41,990 nucleotides of DNA, taken from contig JAEEIT010000123.1 in assembly GCA_016281535.1 (NCBI GenBank), positions 1 through 41,990 of the forward strand, read 5' to 3'. Position 1 is the first letter of the stretch. Each line of letters opens with the position of its first letter. The notes below the pieces were generated by a model. The model saw only the letters and a program-made list of their open reading frames with translations, did no database searches and was not told the DNA's origin. This DNA is from Clostridia bacterium (GTDB taxonomy: Bacteria > Bacillota > Clostridia > Saccharofermentanales > Saccharofermentanaceae). This document shows, one piece after another, positions 26,696-34,049 of this stretch. A program made the position numbers and the translations under genes.

Positions 26696-28017
26696 TCCTT
26701 ACTGATTCTTTTCTGGCGGATAATACAATTATTGATACTCGCTCTTCCCTGCACGATGTCCTCGGCCATGGCGGCGCAGGAAGGCGCCCCGCAGGCACCA
26801 CAGTCAAGCTGCGGAAGTGTCGCAAGGATCTCATCGATCTGCTCATATTTCGTCATCGCCTCACCGATGTTCTCAGAAAGCCGCATCGCATGGTTCTCCG
26901 GAAGCGGGAGTTCCCAGACCTGCGGGATGATATCCTCTTCATGTACGATCAGCTGCGGGAAAAGCTGCTTCTCCAGATAGAAATCGTGGACATGCTCACG
27001 CAGTTTCGCATGCGCCGCGAAACGGTTCATTACCGTAAGAGGACCACCTATACATCCTCCGAAGCAGCATGTCGCCTCAACATAATCGATCTTCTTGATA
27101 TTGTCGCGATCCAGTTCCTCAAGAATGTCGATAACATTCTCGATACCGTCCACAGAAAGGAAATTCTCGATCCTCATACCGGTCGTCTCCCCTCCGATCG
27201 CGGCACAGCGGAGTCCATCCGGATCCGAGATACGAATCGCGCGTTCCTCTTCATGCGTCAGCGTATCGTGATGCTTGATCTTGTCAAGGAGCTTACGAAG
27301 CTGCGGGTACACATCGTGGGTACCCACACATGTCGAGATCAGGGATTGTTTCTTCCATAGCGGGTTGATCACCGAGGTAACCTTCGCCGGGCACGGAGAA
27401 ATGTAGCACAGATAAATGAGTGATTTACGGATCTGAAGCTTCTGACAGAGATAATCGATGGCATACTGTGCAGTAAGTTCCATCGGTGAATCCAGTGTCA
27501 CAAGGTGTGAGATCAGCGCACGATACTTCATCTGTATCAGACGCACCACAACCGGACAGGTGGTGCTGATCATCGGAAAGATCTCGCTTCGTTCATCTTC
27601 CGTCATTTCCTCAGCCGCATCATGTTTCTCACGTAACATCTGTCTTGCCGCCGACACATATCCTGAATAACCGATCGATTCGTCGAAAACATAATCAAAA
27701 CCCATCTCACGGACACATTTCATGACATCGATACGGGTCGCACTGTTCTCAAACTGAGAGAAGATGGCAGGGCTTACGATCGCGACCTTCACCTTACCGC
27801 TCGCTGCCGCAAGCCGTTCTTCGAGCGTGTCGGTCACAGCGATCTTCGCGTGATACGGGCAGATTCGGATACATTGTGCACAGTCGATACAGCGGATATC
27901 ATAGATCGTAGCCTTACCGCCGCGCACACGGATCGCCTGCGTCGGACAGCCCTTACTGCAGGTGGTACATCCGACACACAGATCTCCTATCAATGAAACA
28001 CTGTGTAGCTTTTTCAC
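26692..28017 (-). CDS. sensory [FeFe]-hydrogenase-like Fe-S protein
   Basis: 441 residues. Two [4Fe-4S] motifs at the N-terminus (Cys14/17/20/24 and Cys43/46/49/53), an H-cluster domain (about 75-365), and a C-terminal Fe-S motif LDCGACGAPSCAAMAEDIVQ with a later Cys431. The H-cluster cysteines are in place: Cys154 in STTCPVVVRL, Cys209 in SPCPAKV, Cys318/322 in CCFGGC. The first cysteine of the catalytic TSCCP motif, which relays protons, is Thr153, and the Glu of PCxxKxxE is Ser215. That, together with its neighbours, suggests a redox or H2 sensor rather than a hydrogenase producing H2. It starts 10 bases after the RsbW-like gene and is coupled to DRTGG copy 2. Confidence 0.88.
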   Translation of the reverse strand: MKKLHSVSLIGDLCVGCTTCSKGCPTQAIRVRGGKATIYDIRCIDCAQCIRICPYHAKIAVTDTLEERLAAASGKVKVAIVSPAIFSQFENSATRIDVMKCVREMGFDYVFDESIGYSGYVSAARQMLREKHDAAEEMTEDERSEIFPMISTTCPVVVRLIQMKYRALISHLVTLDSPMELTAQYAIDYLCQKLQIRKSLIYLCYISPCPAKVTSVINPLWKKQSLISTCVGTHDVYPQLRKLLDKIKHHDTLTHEEERAIRISDPDGLRCAAIGGETTGMRIENFLSVDGIENVIDILEELDRDNIKKIDYVEATCCFGGCIGGPLTVMNRFAAHAKLREHVHDFYLEKQLFPQLIVHEEDIIPQVWELPLPENHAMRLSENIGEAMTKYEQIDEILATLPQLDCGACGAPSCAAMAEDIVQGRASINNCIIRQKRISKE

Positions 28018-28027
28018 GTTATTCCTC

Positions 28028-28450
28028 TCATGTAAAGTTTACTATCATCGTGACCTTGGTGCCTTCTCCCACCTTCGTGTCGATCCTAAGGTCATCGCAG
28101 TTCTTCTTAATATTCGGAAGACCCATACCGGCGCCGAAACCCATCTCACGGGCAATATCCGGAGCTGTCGACCAGCCTGCCGTCATCGCCTGATCCAGAT
28201 CGGGAATACCGGGACCGTGGTCCTCGATCACGATCACGACTTTATCCGGGTGGACAGTCACCTCTGCCATTCCTCCATGACCATGGATCACGGCATTGAT
28301 CTCTGCCTCATACATAGCGATCGAAGCACGCTTAATGTCTTCTGCCTTCACGCCGAGGCGGGAAAGAGACTTCTTCATCGAGCTGCTCGCTTCCCCCGCA
28401 TGGGTAAAGTCGTTATCTCTTATCTCATATTGGCGTACTAACGGTTCTAT
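28028..28450 (-). CDS. RsbW-like GHKL kinase/anti-sigma regulator, likely ATA start
   Basis: About 140 residues from the ATA at 28450, or 116 from the first ATG at 28378. N-box AMYEAEINAVIHGHGG, G1 box EDHGPGIP and G2 box FGAGMGLPNIKK identify an RsbW/SpoIIAB-type ATP-binding regulator. Between the in-frame TGA and 28378 no ATG, GTG or TTG occurs, but the frame encodes a segment (QYEIRDNDFTHAGEASSS) that I recall as conserved in this family. An ATA at 28450 has AAGGAGG 7 bases upstream and overlaps the previous TAG stop as ATAG. I therefore think translation starts there. Partner anti-anti-sigma and sigma genes are not visible. It is the second gene of the redox cluster. Confidence 0.78.
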   Translation of the reverse strand: MEPLVRQYEIRDNDFTHAGEASSSMKKSLSRLGVKAEDIKRASIAMYEAEINAVIHGHGGMAEVTVHPDKVVIVIEDHGPGIPDLDQAMTAGWSTAPDIAREMGFGAGMGLPNIKKNCDDLRIDTKVGEGTKVTMIVNFT

Positions 28451-28803
28451 AAGGCAGCCTCCTTCCCGCGGAGACCGGCTTCATAAAGAAGTCCGCAGCA
28501 GGTAAACATGGAAAGAGGCGACGTCATCAGACCGATTCCCTTCTCTTCAGCAAGTTTCTGCATCGTCTCGTCCGGAACTTTTCCCCTTACGAAGATGATT
28601 ACTCTTACGTCCAGCATTTCAGCAGTGCGGATCGTCTGAGGATTCACAAGACCTGTAATCATGATCTGGCTGTCATCCGAACTAAATGCCATGACATCAC
28701 TCATAAGATCGGATCCACACGCGATCTTCAGATCTTCCTCAAAACCGTCTGTCTTAACCAGGATCTCGGCGTTCAGAAGTTCTGCACAATCACAAACTTT
28801 CAT
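28447..28803 (-). CDS. DRTGG domain protein (copy 1)
   Basis: 118 residues, start at 28803 with AGGAGG 7 bases upstream. A single DRTGG-type domain: AELLNAEILVKTDGFEEDL, CGSDLMSDVMAFSSDD, MITGLVNPQTIRTAEMLDV, ending with TSPLSMFTCCGLLYEAGL. Ligand unknown. It heads the redox cluster and its TAG stop overlaps the probable ATA start of the RsbW-like gene. Two diverged DRTGG copies within one operon suggest a heterodimer or separate inputs. Confidence 0.82.
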   Translation of the reverse strand: MKVCDCAELLNAEILVKTDGFEEDLKIACGSDLMSDVMAFSSDDSQIMITGLVNPQTIRTAEMLDVRVIIFVRGKVPDETMQKLAEEKGIGLMTSPLSMFTCCGLLYEAGLRGKEAAL

Positions 28804-28919
28804 ATAAAGACCTCCTAAAACATGCGCTATCAGCCACTTAACCACGTCTCATACGTGTCATGACGGATGCGCATCTTACGAACTGTTATGTTAATTATAT
28901 TATTATATAGACAATTACG

Positions 28920-28935
28920 CCACAGAATTTCGTGG
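28920..28935. promoter_or_regulatory. dyad in the divergent promoter region (possible operator)
   Basis: A 16-base interrupted palindrome, CCACnnAATTnnGTGG in form, between the redox cluster and glutamine synthetase. It covers the expected -35 position of a minus-strand TATAAT box at 28902-28907 and lies about 45 bases upstream of the plus-strand -10 box. No known regulator is inferred. Confidence 0.35.
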
Positions 28936-28978
28936 AAATTCTCTATAACACGGCTTAGGTCATATTCGGAAATAATGG

Positions 28979-28984
28979 TATAAT
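28979..28984 (+). promoter_or_regulatory. -10 box of the glutamine synthetase gene
   Basis: TATAAT on the plus strand, about 33 bases before the chosen start codon; no good -35 (TTAGGT at 28955-28960 is the nearest match at 18-base spacing). The position favours the start at 29017 over the ATG at 28999, which would be almost leaderless. Confidence 0.5.
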
Positions 28985-29016
28985 AACGCTGATTTTAGAT
29001 GAAAGGGCCAACTACT

Positions 29017-30927
29017 ATGACCAATTTTCACATTTATCCGAATCTCCTCTACCTTTTACCGCCCAAGACTCATAACATCACCGACCTCGAGCGCACCCTC
29101 GGAGAACACCCCGAGATCAAGTTCGTTTCTTTCGTCGGCATTGATCTGGCCGGTAACGATACAGACGAGAAGATCCCGATCGGGAACTTCATCGACAACC
29201 TTCAGGGCTATCTGAGCGGCTGCGTCGTCCAGACCGACGGTTCATCGGTTGAACTTCCCGGCATCGCCACACTGAATGACGGCCGTGTTGATTTCGAACC
29301 GGACCTGAACGTAATGTGGTTCATCGACTATAACTATGAACACCTCGATCCGGAGAACGGCCTTCCGATCGGTACTCTGAGGATCCCCTCTTTCTTGATT
29401 CATAACGGAGATAAGGTCTGCTCCCGTTCGATCCTGAAGCGCTGCGCTGACCGTTTCGCTTCCGAACTAGAGCGGTATCTCCGCGAGTATCCTTCCCTCT
29501 GTGATGAGCTTGGATTCTCCCTTGAAGATCTCGACCGGATCGAGCTTACCACGGCAACCGAGCTGGAATTCTGGGTCAGTTCTCCGGAAGAAAAGATCAA
29601 CACCCGTGTTCTTTCCACTTCCCAGAGCCTGAAGGAACAATATTGGAAAAGAACGAAAGGCGTCGTCCGTACTGCTCTTGAGCAGGCAGTGATGCTTCTT
29701 GACCTCTATGGTTTTGAGCCGGAAATGGGTCATAAAGAAGTCGGCGGCGTGAAAGCCCATCTTTCGGATGCCGGTGATTTCCATAACATCATGGAACAGC
29801 TCGAGATCGACTGGCATTACTCGAATGCCCTGCAGGCCGCGGACTACGAGCTTCTCGCCCGCATTTTCATTAAAGAGATCTTCCGTATGCACGGTCTCGA
29901 GGTCAGCTTCTGTGCGAAGCCGCTTCCGGGTGTTGCCGGTTCCGGCGAACATACCCATGTCAATGCGGTGGCTTTCCTGAAAGACGGACACAAAGTCAAC
30001 CTCTTCAGCCCGAAGGATATGACTAAGGATTTCCTCGGCACCATCGGCTGGGGTGCACTCATGGGCTTCATGAAGCACTACGAGCTGATCAACCCGTTCA
30101 TTTCCGTAACGACCGATGCATTCCTTCGTCTGCAGCCCGGATACGAAGCGCCGACTCATGCCGTCGCTTCTTTAGGTAAAGATATTCATACACCATCCCG
30201 TAACCGCTCTGTTCTTCTCGGATTGATCCGCAATTCCGACAGTGCCGTACAGACCCGTTTCGAGATCCGTTCCCCTAACCCGCACACTAACACCTACCTG
30301 TGTCTGTCTGCCGCTTACCAGTGCATGCTCGATGGAATTGAGTACGCCGTTACTTCCGGCCATACGACACAGGAACTCGAGAAAGAATTCTGCAAGAACT
30401 ACGGTGAAGATGCCGACTATATGGAGAAAGACCGTATGTATCGCTGCGAGGAAGACATCTTCATCCACTACTCGATCGAAGAAAGAGATAAGCTCTTCGG
30501 AACACCGCCGGCGACAGTCTATGACTCTCTCCGATGCCTGCTGCATGCGGACGACATGATTCCGATCCTCTGTGCGGGTGACGTCTTCTCAGATCAGCTC
30601 ATCTCCTCGTATGCTCACGCCATGCTTGACCGCTGGCAGATGGAACTGTCCGAGAGGATCATCCCTACGAATCTTTCGCTGATCAGAAACATCGTCCCTT
30701 TCCATGACCCGTCCAATAACTACGACGTGGCACTCTGGAAGGAGATCGACTCCATCCGCAACCACCTGGCCAAAGACACTTCCGAATACGTCTCGATCTT
30801 CAAGGAGATCCGTCTGGCCATCGATGCGAAGAATCTTAAGGAACTCAGCAAGCTCCAGCAGAAGATGAATTCGCTCATGAACGAGATGAACAGGCTGTAC
30901 GCGGATTACGGCGCCAACCAGATCTGA
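29017..30927 (+). CDS. large glutamine synthetase family protein
   Basis: 636 residues from the ATG at 29017 (AAAGGG 9 bases upstream). Glutamine synthetase catalytic-domain elements are present: ELTTATELEFWV with the metal-binding glutamates, GSGEHTHVNAVAFLKDG (about 307-323), PTHAVASLGKD, NRSVLLGLIRN and TRFEIRSPNPHTNTYLCLSA. A helical C-terminal extension of about 150 residues follows, ending with a leucine/lysine coiled segment. It is longer than type I enzymes (about 440-470) and differs from type III (about 700). It would make glutamine from glutamate, ammonia and ATP, or act on another amine; family membership is firm, substrate less so. It diverges from the redox cluster and ends at a strong hairpin. 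Confidence 0.88.
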   Translation: MTNFHIYPNLLYLLPPKTHNITDLERTLGEHPEIKFVSFVGIDLAGNDTDEKIPIGNFIDNLQGYLSGCVVQTDGSSVELPGIATLNDGRVDFEPDLNVMWFIDYNYEHLDPENGLPIGTLRIPSFLIHNGDKVCSRSILKRCADRFASELERYLREYPSLCDELGFSLEDLDRIELTTATELEFWVSSPEEKINTRVLSTSQSLKEQYWKRTKGVVRTALEQAVMLLDLYGFEPEMGHKEVGGVKAHLSDAGDFHNIMEQLEIDWHYSNALQAADYELLARIFIKEIFRMHGLEVSFCAKPLPGVAGSGEHTHVNAVAFLKDGHKVNLFSPKDMTKDFLGTIGWGALMGFMKHYELINPFISVTTDAFLRLQPGYEAPTHAVASLGKDIHTPSRNRSVLLGLIRNSDSAVQTRFEIRSPNPHTNTYLCLSAAYQCMLDGIEYAVTSGHTTQELEKEFCKNYGEDADYMEKDRMYRCEEDIFIHYSIEERDKLFGTPPATVYDSLRCLLHADDMIPILCAGDVFSDQLISSYAHAMLDRWQMELSERIIPTNLSLIRNIVPFHDPSNNYDVALWKEIDSIRNHLAKDTSEYVSIFKEIRLAIDAKNLKELSKLQQKMNSLMNEMNRLYADYGANQI

Positions 30928-30966
30928 TACCGAATCCTGCTCTTACGTTCACAAATAAACAGAATG

Positions 30967-31006
30967 AAAAATCCACCTTCCATAAATTGTACGGAAGGTG
31001 GATTTA
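30967..31006. terminator. bidirectional terminator after glutamine synthetase
   Basis: Thirteen-base arms AAATCCACCTTCC and GGAAGGTGGATTT with an 11-base loop, between convergent genes. T-rich sequence follows on both strands (TTTATTATA on plus, TTTTTCATT on minus). Confidence 0.88.
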
Positions 31007-31029
31007 TTATACTTCTAATAAACTATCTC

Positions 31030-31587
31030 TTATTGTGCGGAAGTAGCGTTATCGACTCTCTCCACTGCGCCGGGAAGATTCGCGTTCACCAGCGTCTCGA
31101 TTTCCTTGGAATATCCATAGAAGATACCCGGACGGACGGTATCCATCACACTCTTCATCTTCTGAATCACCTCATCAGCAGGGCTCTCTTTCTTGAAAGG
31201 TCCTGTGTTTTTATCACAGACCAGGTATCTTTCGCCTTCTCTCGTAACGACCCATACCTGATGTGCCTTGCCTGTAGGAATAAAGTTCGTGCTCTCCTTA
31301 ACAACACGCACATATACCCAAATAACGTTCTTTACCGGAATCACGTAGAAGCAACCAAGGCTGTTATAGCAGATCGCCGTAGGCGTGCAGTACGCTTTCT
31401 TAAAGTGAAGCTCCGCATTCGCGATCTCCTCATTAAGCTTAGATAATTCTTCCGGGAATAGCTGATTCCACTGTTCGTCTGCCCTGGCAAACAGTTTCTT
31501 CGTAAGCAGGCTCGGCTTGATCTTTCCGGTCTCCCCGGCTTTAGATGCGATGGCTGGATAACTAGCGAATACTTCTTGAAGGTTCAT
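31030..31587 (-). CDS. protein of unknown function
   Basis: 185 residues; I recognise no family with confidence. No signal peptide or membrane span. The first half is helical (KIKPSLLTKKLFARADEQWN, PEELSKLNEEIANAELHFK), followed by beta strands (CYNSLGCFYVIPVKNVIWVY, AHQVWVVTREGERYLVCDK) and a helix KKESPADEVIQKMKS. The strands and loop resemble a PH-like or bacterial DUF domain in layout only. AAGGAGG lies about 9 bases before the start. It stands alone between homoserine dehydrogenase and the shared terminator. Confidence 0.6.
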   Translation of the reverse strand: MNLQEVFASYPAIASKAGETGKIKPSLLTKKLFARADEQWNQLFPEELSKLNEEIANAELHFKKAYCTPTAICYNSLGCFYVIPVKNVIWVYVRVVKESTNFIPTGKAHQVWVVTREGERYLVCDKNTGPFKKESPADEVIQKMKSVMDTVRPGIFYGYSKEIETLVNANLPGAVERVDNATSAQ

Positions 31588-31647
31588 GACAACTTTCCTC
31601 CTTGCAAAAGATAGATCCAGTATATCATATACCTTCTTGATACTGCA

Positions 31648-32877
31648 TCAGAATATTCTGATCACGCTGATCACATTCTCGAAGTTCTCCAGACCTACTG
31701 CCAGTTTCGCCTCATTCAGATCCCCGTCTTTACCCAGAATAACAGCCTTTTCTCCCTCTGCCTCATAGACGCAGGGCTGGCAGGAGATCTCCGGGAACGC
31801 CTCTGAGATCGCATCATCCGTTACAGAATCCGGGAAACGGAGCAGAACGCTGATCCGATGCTCTTCAATAGGATCAAGTACCGGCTTATCCGATTCGAAC
31901 CATTCGTACACATGCGCATTACGGCTCTGGTGCTCCGCCGCATCCATAATATCTCCTACCACGGCAGAGGCAGTCGCCATCTTTCCGGCTCCCTGCCCGT
32001 AGAACATTGCATCGCCCAGCGCATTACCAGTTACCATGATGGCGTTAAAGACCCCGTTAGCGCAGGCGAGCGGATGGTCCTTCGAAACAAGATGCGGTGC
32101 TACATAGGCATACGTTCCGTCTTCACCATTCTCAAAAACAGCGAGAAGCTTAATGTATGCATTCATCTCCCGGGCATATTCCATATCCTTAGTCGTAATC
32201 GCAGAGATGCCGACGGTAAAGAGCCTGGTCGGATCGACATACGCGCCATCCATCGCGATCGTACTTAAGATCGCGATCTTTCTCTGGGCATCGATCCCAT
32301 CGATATCCGCAGACGGATTCTGTTCGGCATATCCCTTGGTCTGCGCTTCCTTAAGTGCAGCATCGAAATCCGAACCATTCTCGCCCATCTGTGTCAGGAT
32401 ATAGTTGGTTGTACCATTCACGATACCGACGATCCTCTCGATCTTATTCGCCGCCAGGCAGCGGTGCAGCGGACGGATGATCGGGATACCACCTCCGACA
32501 GAAGCCTCGAAGATATAGTTGCAGTCATGAGCATGTGCCAGCTGCATCAGTTCCACACCATGAGTCGAAACCAGCTCTTTATTCGAGGTAACGACTGTCT
32601 TACCGGCAGACAATGCCTTCTTCGTATATTCATAGGCGACCCGTGCTCCACCGATCGTCTCGACGACGATCGAGATCTCCGGGTCCTCGAAGACCTCTTC
32701 CTGCTTCGTGGTTACAAGATCGGCAAAAGGACTATCCGGAAATTCGCGGATATCCAGTATTTTCTTCACTTTCAGATCCTCACCGAGGCGTTTGGCGATG
32801 CGGTCTTCATTCATGGCGATCACCTCGGCCACACCGCATCCAACGACGCCAAAACCCAGAATTGCTATATATTTCAT
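31648..32877 (-). CDS. hom: homoserine dehydrogenase
   Basis: 409 residues. The NAD(P) motif GFGVVGCGVAE at the N-terminus, the substrate-domain signature VGIVNGTTNYIL, and PSADIDGIDAQRKIAIL are all intact, followed by a C-terminal ACT domain (about 330-409) for feedback by threonine. It reduces aspartate semialdehyde to homoserine in threonine and methionine synthesis. The ATG at 32877 has GGGAG 8 bases upstream; a GTG 9 bases earlier overlaps the pheB stop and lacks spacing for a ribosome site. Adjacent to the ACT-domain gene pheB, as is common in Clostridia. Confidence 0.95.
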   Translation of the reverse strand: MKYIAILGFGVVGCGVAEVIAMNEDRIAKRLGEDLKVKKILDIREFPDSPFADLVTTKQEEVFEDPEISIVVETIGGARVAYEYTKKALSAGKTVVTSNKELVSTHGVELMQLAHAHDCNYIFEASVGGGIPIIRPLHRCLAANKIERIVGIVNGTTNYILTQMGENGSDFDAALKEAQTKGYAEQNPSADIDGIDAQRKIAILSTIAMDGAYVDPTRLFTVGISAITTKDMEYAREMNAYIKLLAVFENGEDGTYAYVAPHLVSKDHPLACANGVFNAIMVTGNALGDAMFYGQGAGKMATASAVVGDIMDAAEHQSRNAHVYEWFESDKPVLDPIEEHRISVLLRFPDSVTDDAISEAFPEISCQPCVYEAEGEKAVILGKDGDLNEAKLAVGLENFENVISVIRIF

Positions 32878-32882
32878 TTGAA

Positions 32883-33326
32883 TCACTCCCTAGCCATTAT
32901 TCTGCAGGATCTTACTCCCGGTATTTTCTCCACTTCACGGATCAGCATATCGATAGAATCCGTCATTCTGTCGGTCTCCAGCGATACAGAAACATCCGCC
33001 AGTCCGTTAATGGGGATGTTCTGGTTGATCGTCAGGATATTTCCCTTGGCGAAAGCGATGCACTGGATGATTCCGGCAAGGATACCCGGGAAATTCTCCA
33101 CTGCTACGATCAAGGTTACGATCTTACCTGCACTGGTCTCATAGAAAGGCATGACCGCATCCTTATACTTGTAATAGGCACTTCTGGAAAGGTTCACCAT
33201 CTTTACGGCCTCATTCACCGAGACAGCCTTACCTGAATTAAGGAGCCTCTTGGCATCCATCACCTTTACAAACACTTCCGGGAGCACGTCTGCCTTGACT
33301 AGTAAATACTCGTTGTTATCAGACAT
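32883..33326 (-). CDS. pheB: UPF0735 ACT domain protein (PheB-like)
   Basis: 147 residues from the ATG at 33326, the length of UPF0735/PheB proteins. The opening YLLVKADVLPEVFVKVMDAK, a helix-turn-helix-like region VNEAVKMVNLSRSAYYKYKD, and a C-terminal ACT domain (about 70-145, IVTLIVAVENFPGILAGIIQ) match the family. It probably binds an amino acid and regulates homoserine or aromatic amino acid genes; direct function is unproven. It lies 5 bases before hom and is expressed with it from the promoter at 33400-33428. Confidence 0.85.
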   Translation of the reverse strand: MSDNNEYLLVKADVLPEVFVKVMDAKRLLNSGKAVSVNEAVKMVNLSRSAYYKYKDAVMPFYETSAGKIVTLIVAVENFPGILAGIIQCIAFAKGNILTINQNIPINGLADVSVSLETDRMTDSIDMLIREVEKIPGVRSCRIMARE

Positions 33327-33399
33327 ATCCGACCTCATCTTGAAGTAGTTCTTCTGCGCATATGTGTCCGCGGTGCGCGAACACTTGTACACGCAGGAA

Positions 33400-33428
33400 A
33401 GTATATCACGATTCCTTCAAGATGGCAA
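33400..33428 (-). promoter_or_regulatory. sigma-A promoter of pheB-hom
   Basis: Minus strand TTGCCA, 17 bases, TATACT. The -35 lies in the end of the rdgB gene. About 70 bases separate the -10 from the pheB start, a long enough leader for regulation, though I see no clear attenuator. Confidence 0.65.
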
Positions 33429-33996
33429 GCATCGAACGGAGGGCTTTTCCCCTGTGGCTGATCGCATTCTTTTCCTCATCGGAGATCTCTGCCGTGGTCT
33501 TACCGATTTCCGGAACGTAGAAGATCGGATCATAGCCGAAACCGTTTTCACCCCTGGGTTCACTGAGAAGGACACCATCGCACTGCTCTTTTACCACGAA
33601 GTGGGAGCCGTCCGGCCGCACCACGGCAATCGCACATACGAAGTGGGCCGTCCACTTCTCCTTCGGCACATCCTTAAGCATATCCCAGATCATCCGGAAT
33701 TTCTCGGGATAGGTAGAATCGACTCCGCAGAAACGTGAAGAATAAATACCGGGCGCACCATCGAGCGCATCGATGCACAGGCCGGAATCATCAGCCATAA
33801 CATATCCACCGACCTGATTCTGGATCGTCTTCGCCTTAATGAGTGCATTTCCCTCGAACGAATCTGCATCCTCGACAATATCGGTATGGATACCGATACT
33901 CTCCATCCCTACGATCTCGAAAGGAAACCCGTCAAGGATCTCTTTGATCTCATGAATCTTATCCTTATTCTTACTTGCAACCAGAAATCTCTCCAT
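33406..33996 (-). CDS. rdgB: XTP/dITP diphosphatase (RdgB/HAM1)
   Basis: 196 residues, normal length. It starts with FLVASKNKDKIHEIKEIL, the (S/T)xNxxK substrate-binding element, and has VMADDSGLCIDALDGAPGIYSSRF with the catalytic Asp pair, GFGYDPIFYVP and SHRGKAL near the end. It hydrolyses inosine/xanthosine triphosphates to keep them out of nucleic acids. AGGAGA lies 10 bases before the start. It follows the RsmF-like gene by 53 bases. Confidence 0.95.
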   Translation of the reverse strand: MERFLVASKNKDKIHEIKEILDGFPFEIVGMESIGIHTDIVEDADSFEGNALIKAKTIQNQVGGYVMADDSGLCIDALDGAPGIYSSRFCGVDSTYPEKFRMIWDMLKDVPKEKWTAHFVCAIAVVRPDGSHFVVKEQCDGVLLSEPRGENGFGYDPIFYVPEIGKTTAEISDEEKNAISHRGKALRSMLAILKES

Positions 33997-34049
33997 TTTC
34001 TATATCTCTCCTTTTCCGAAATATCGATTACGTCTCACGAATATAGTGT

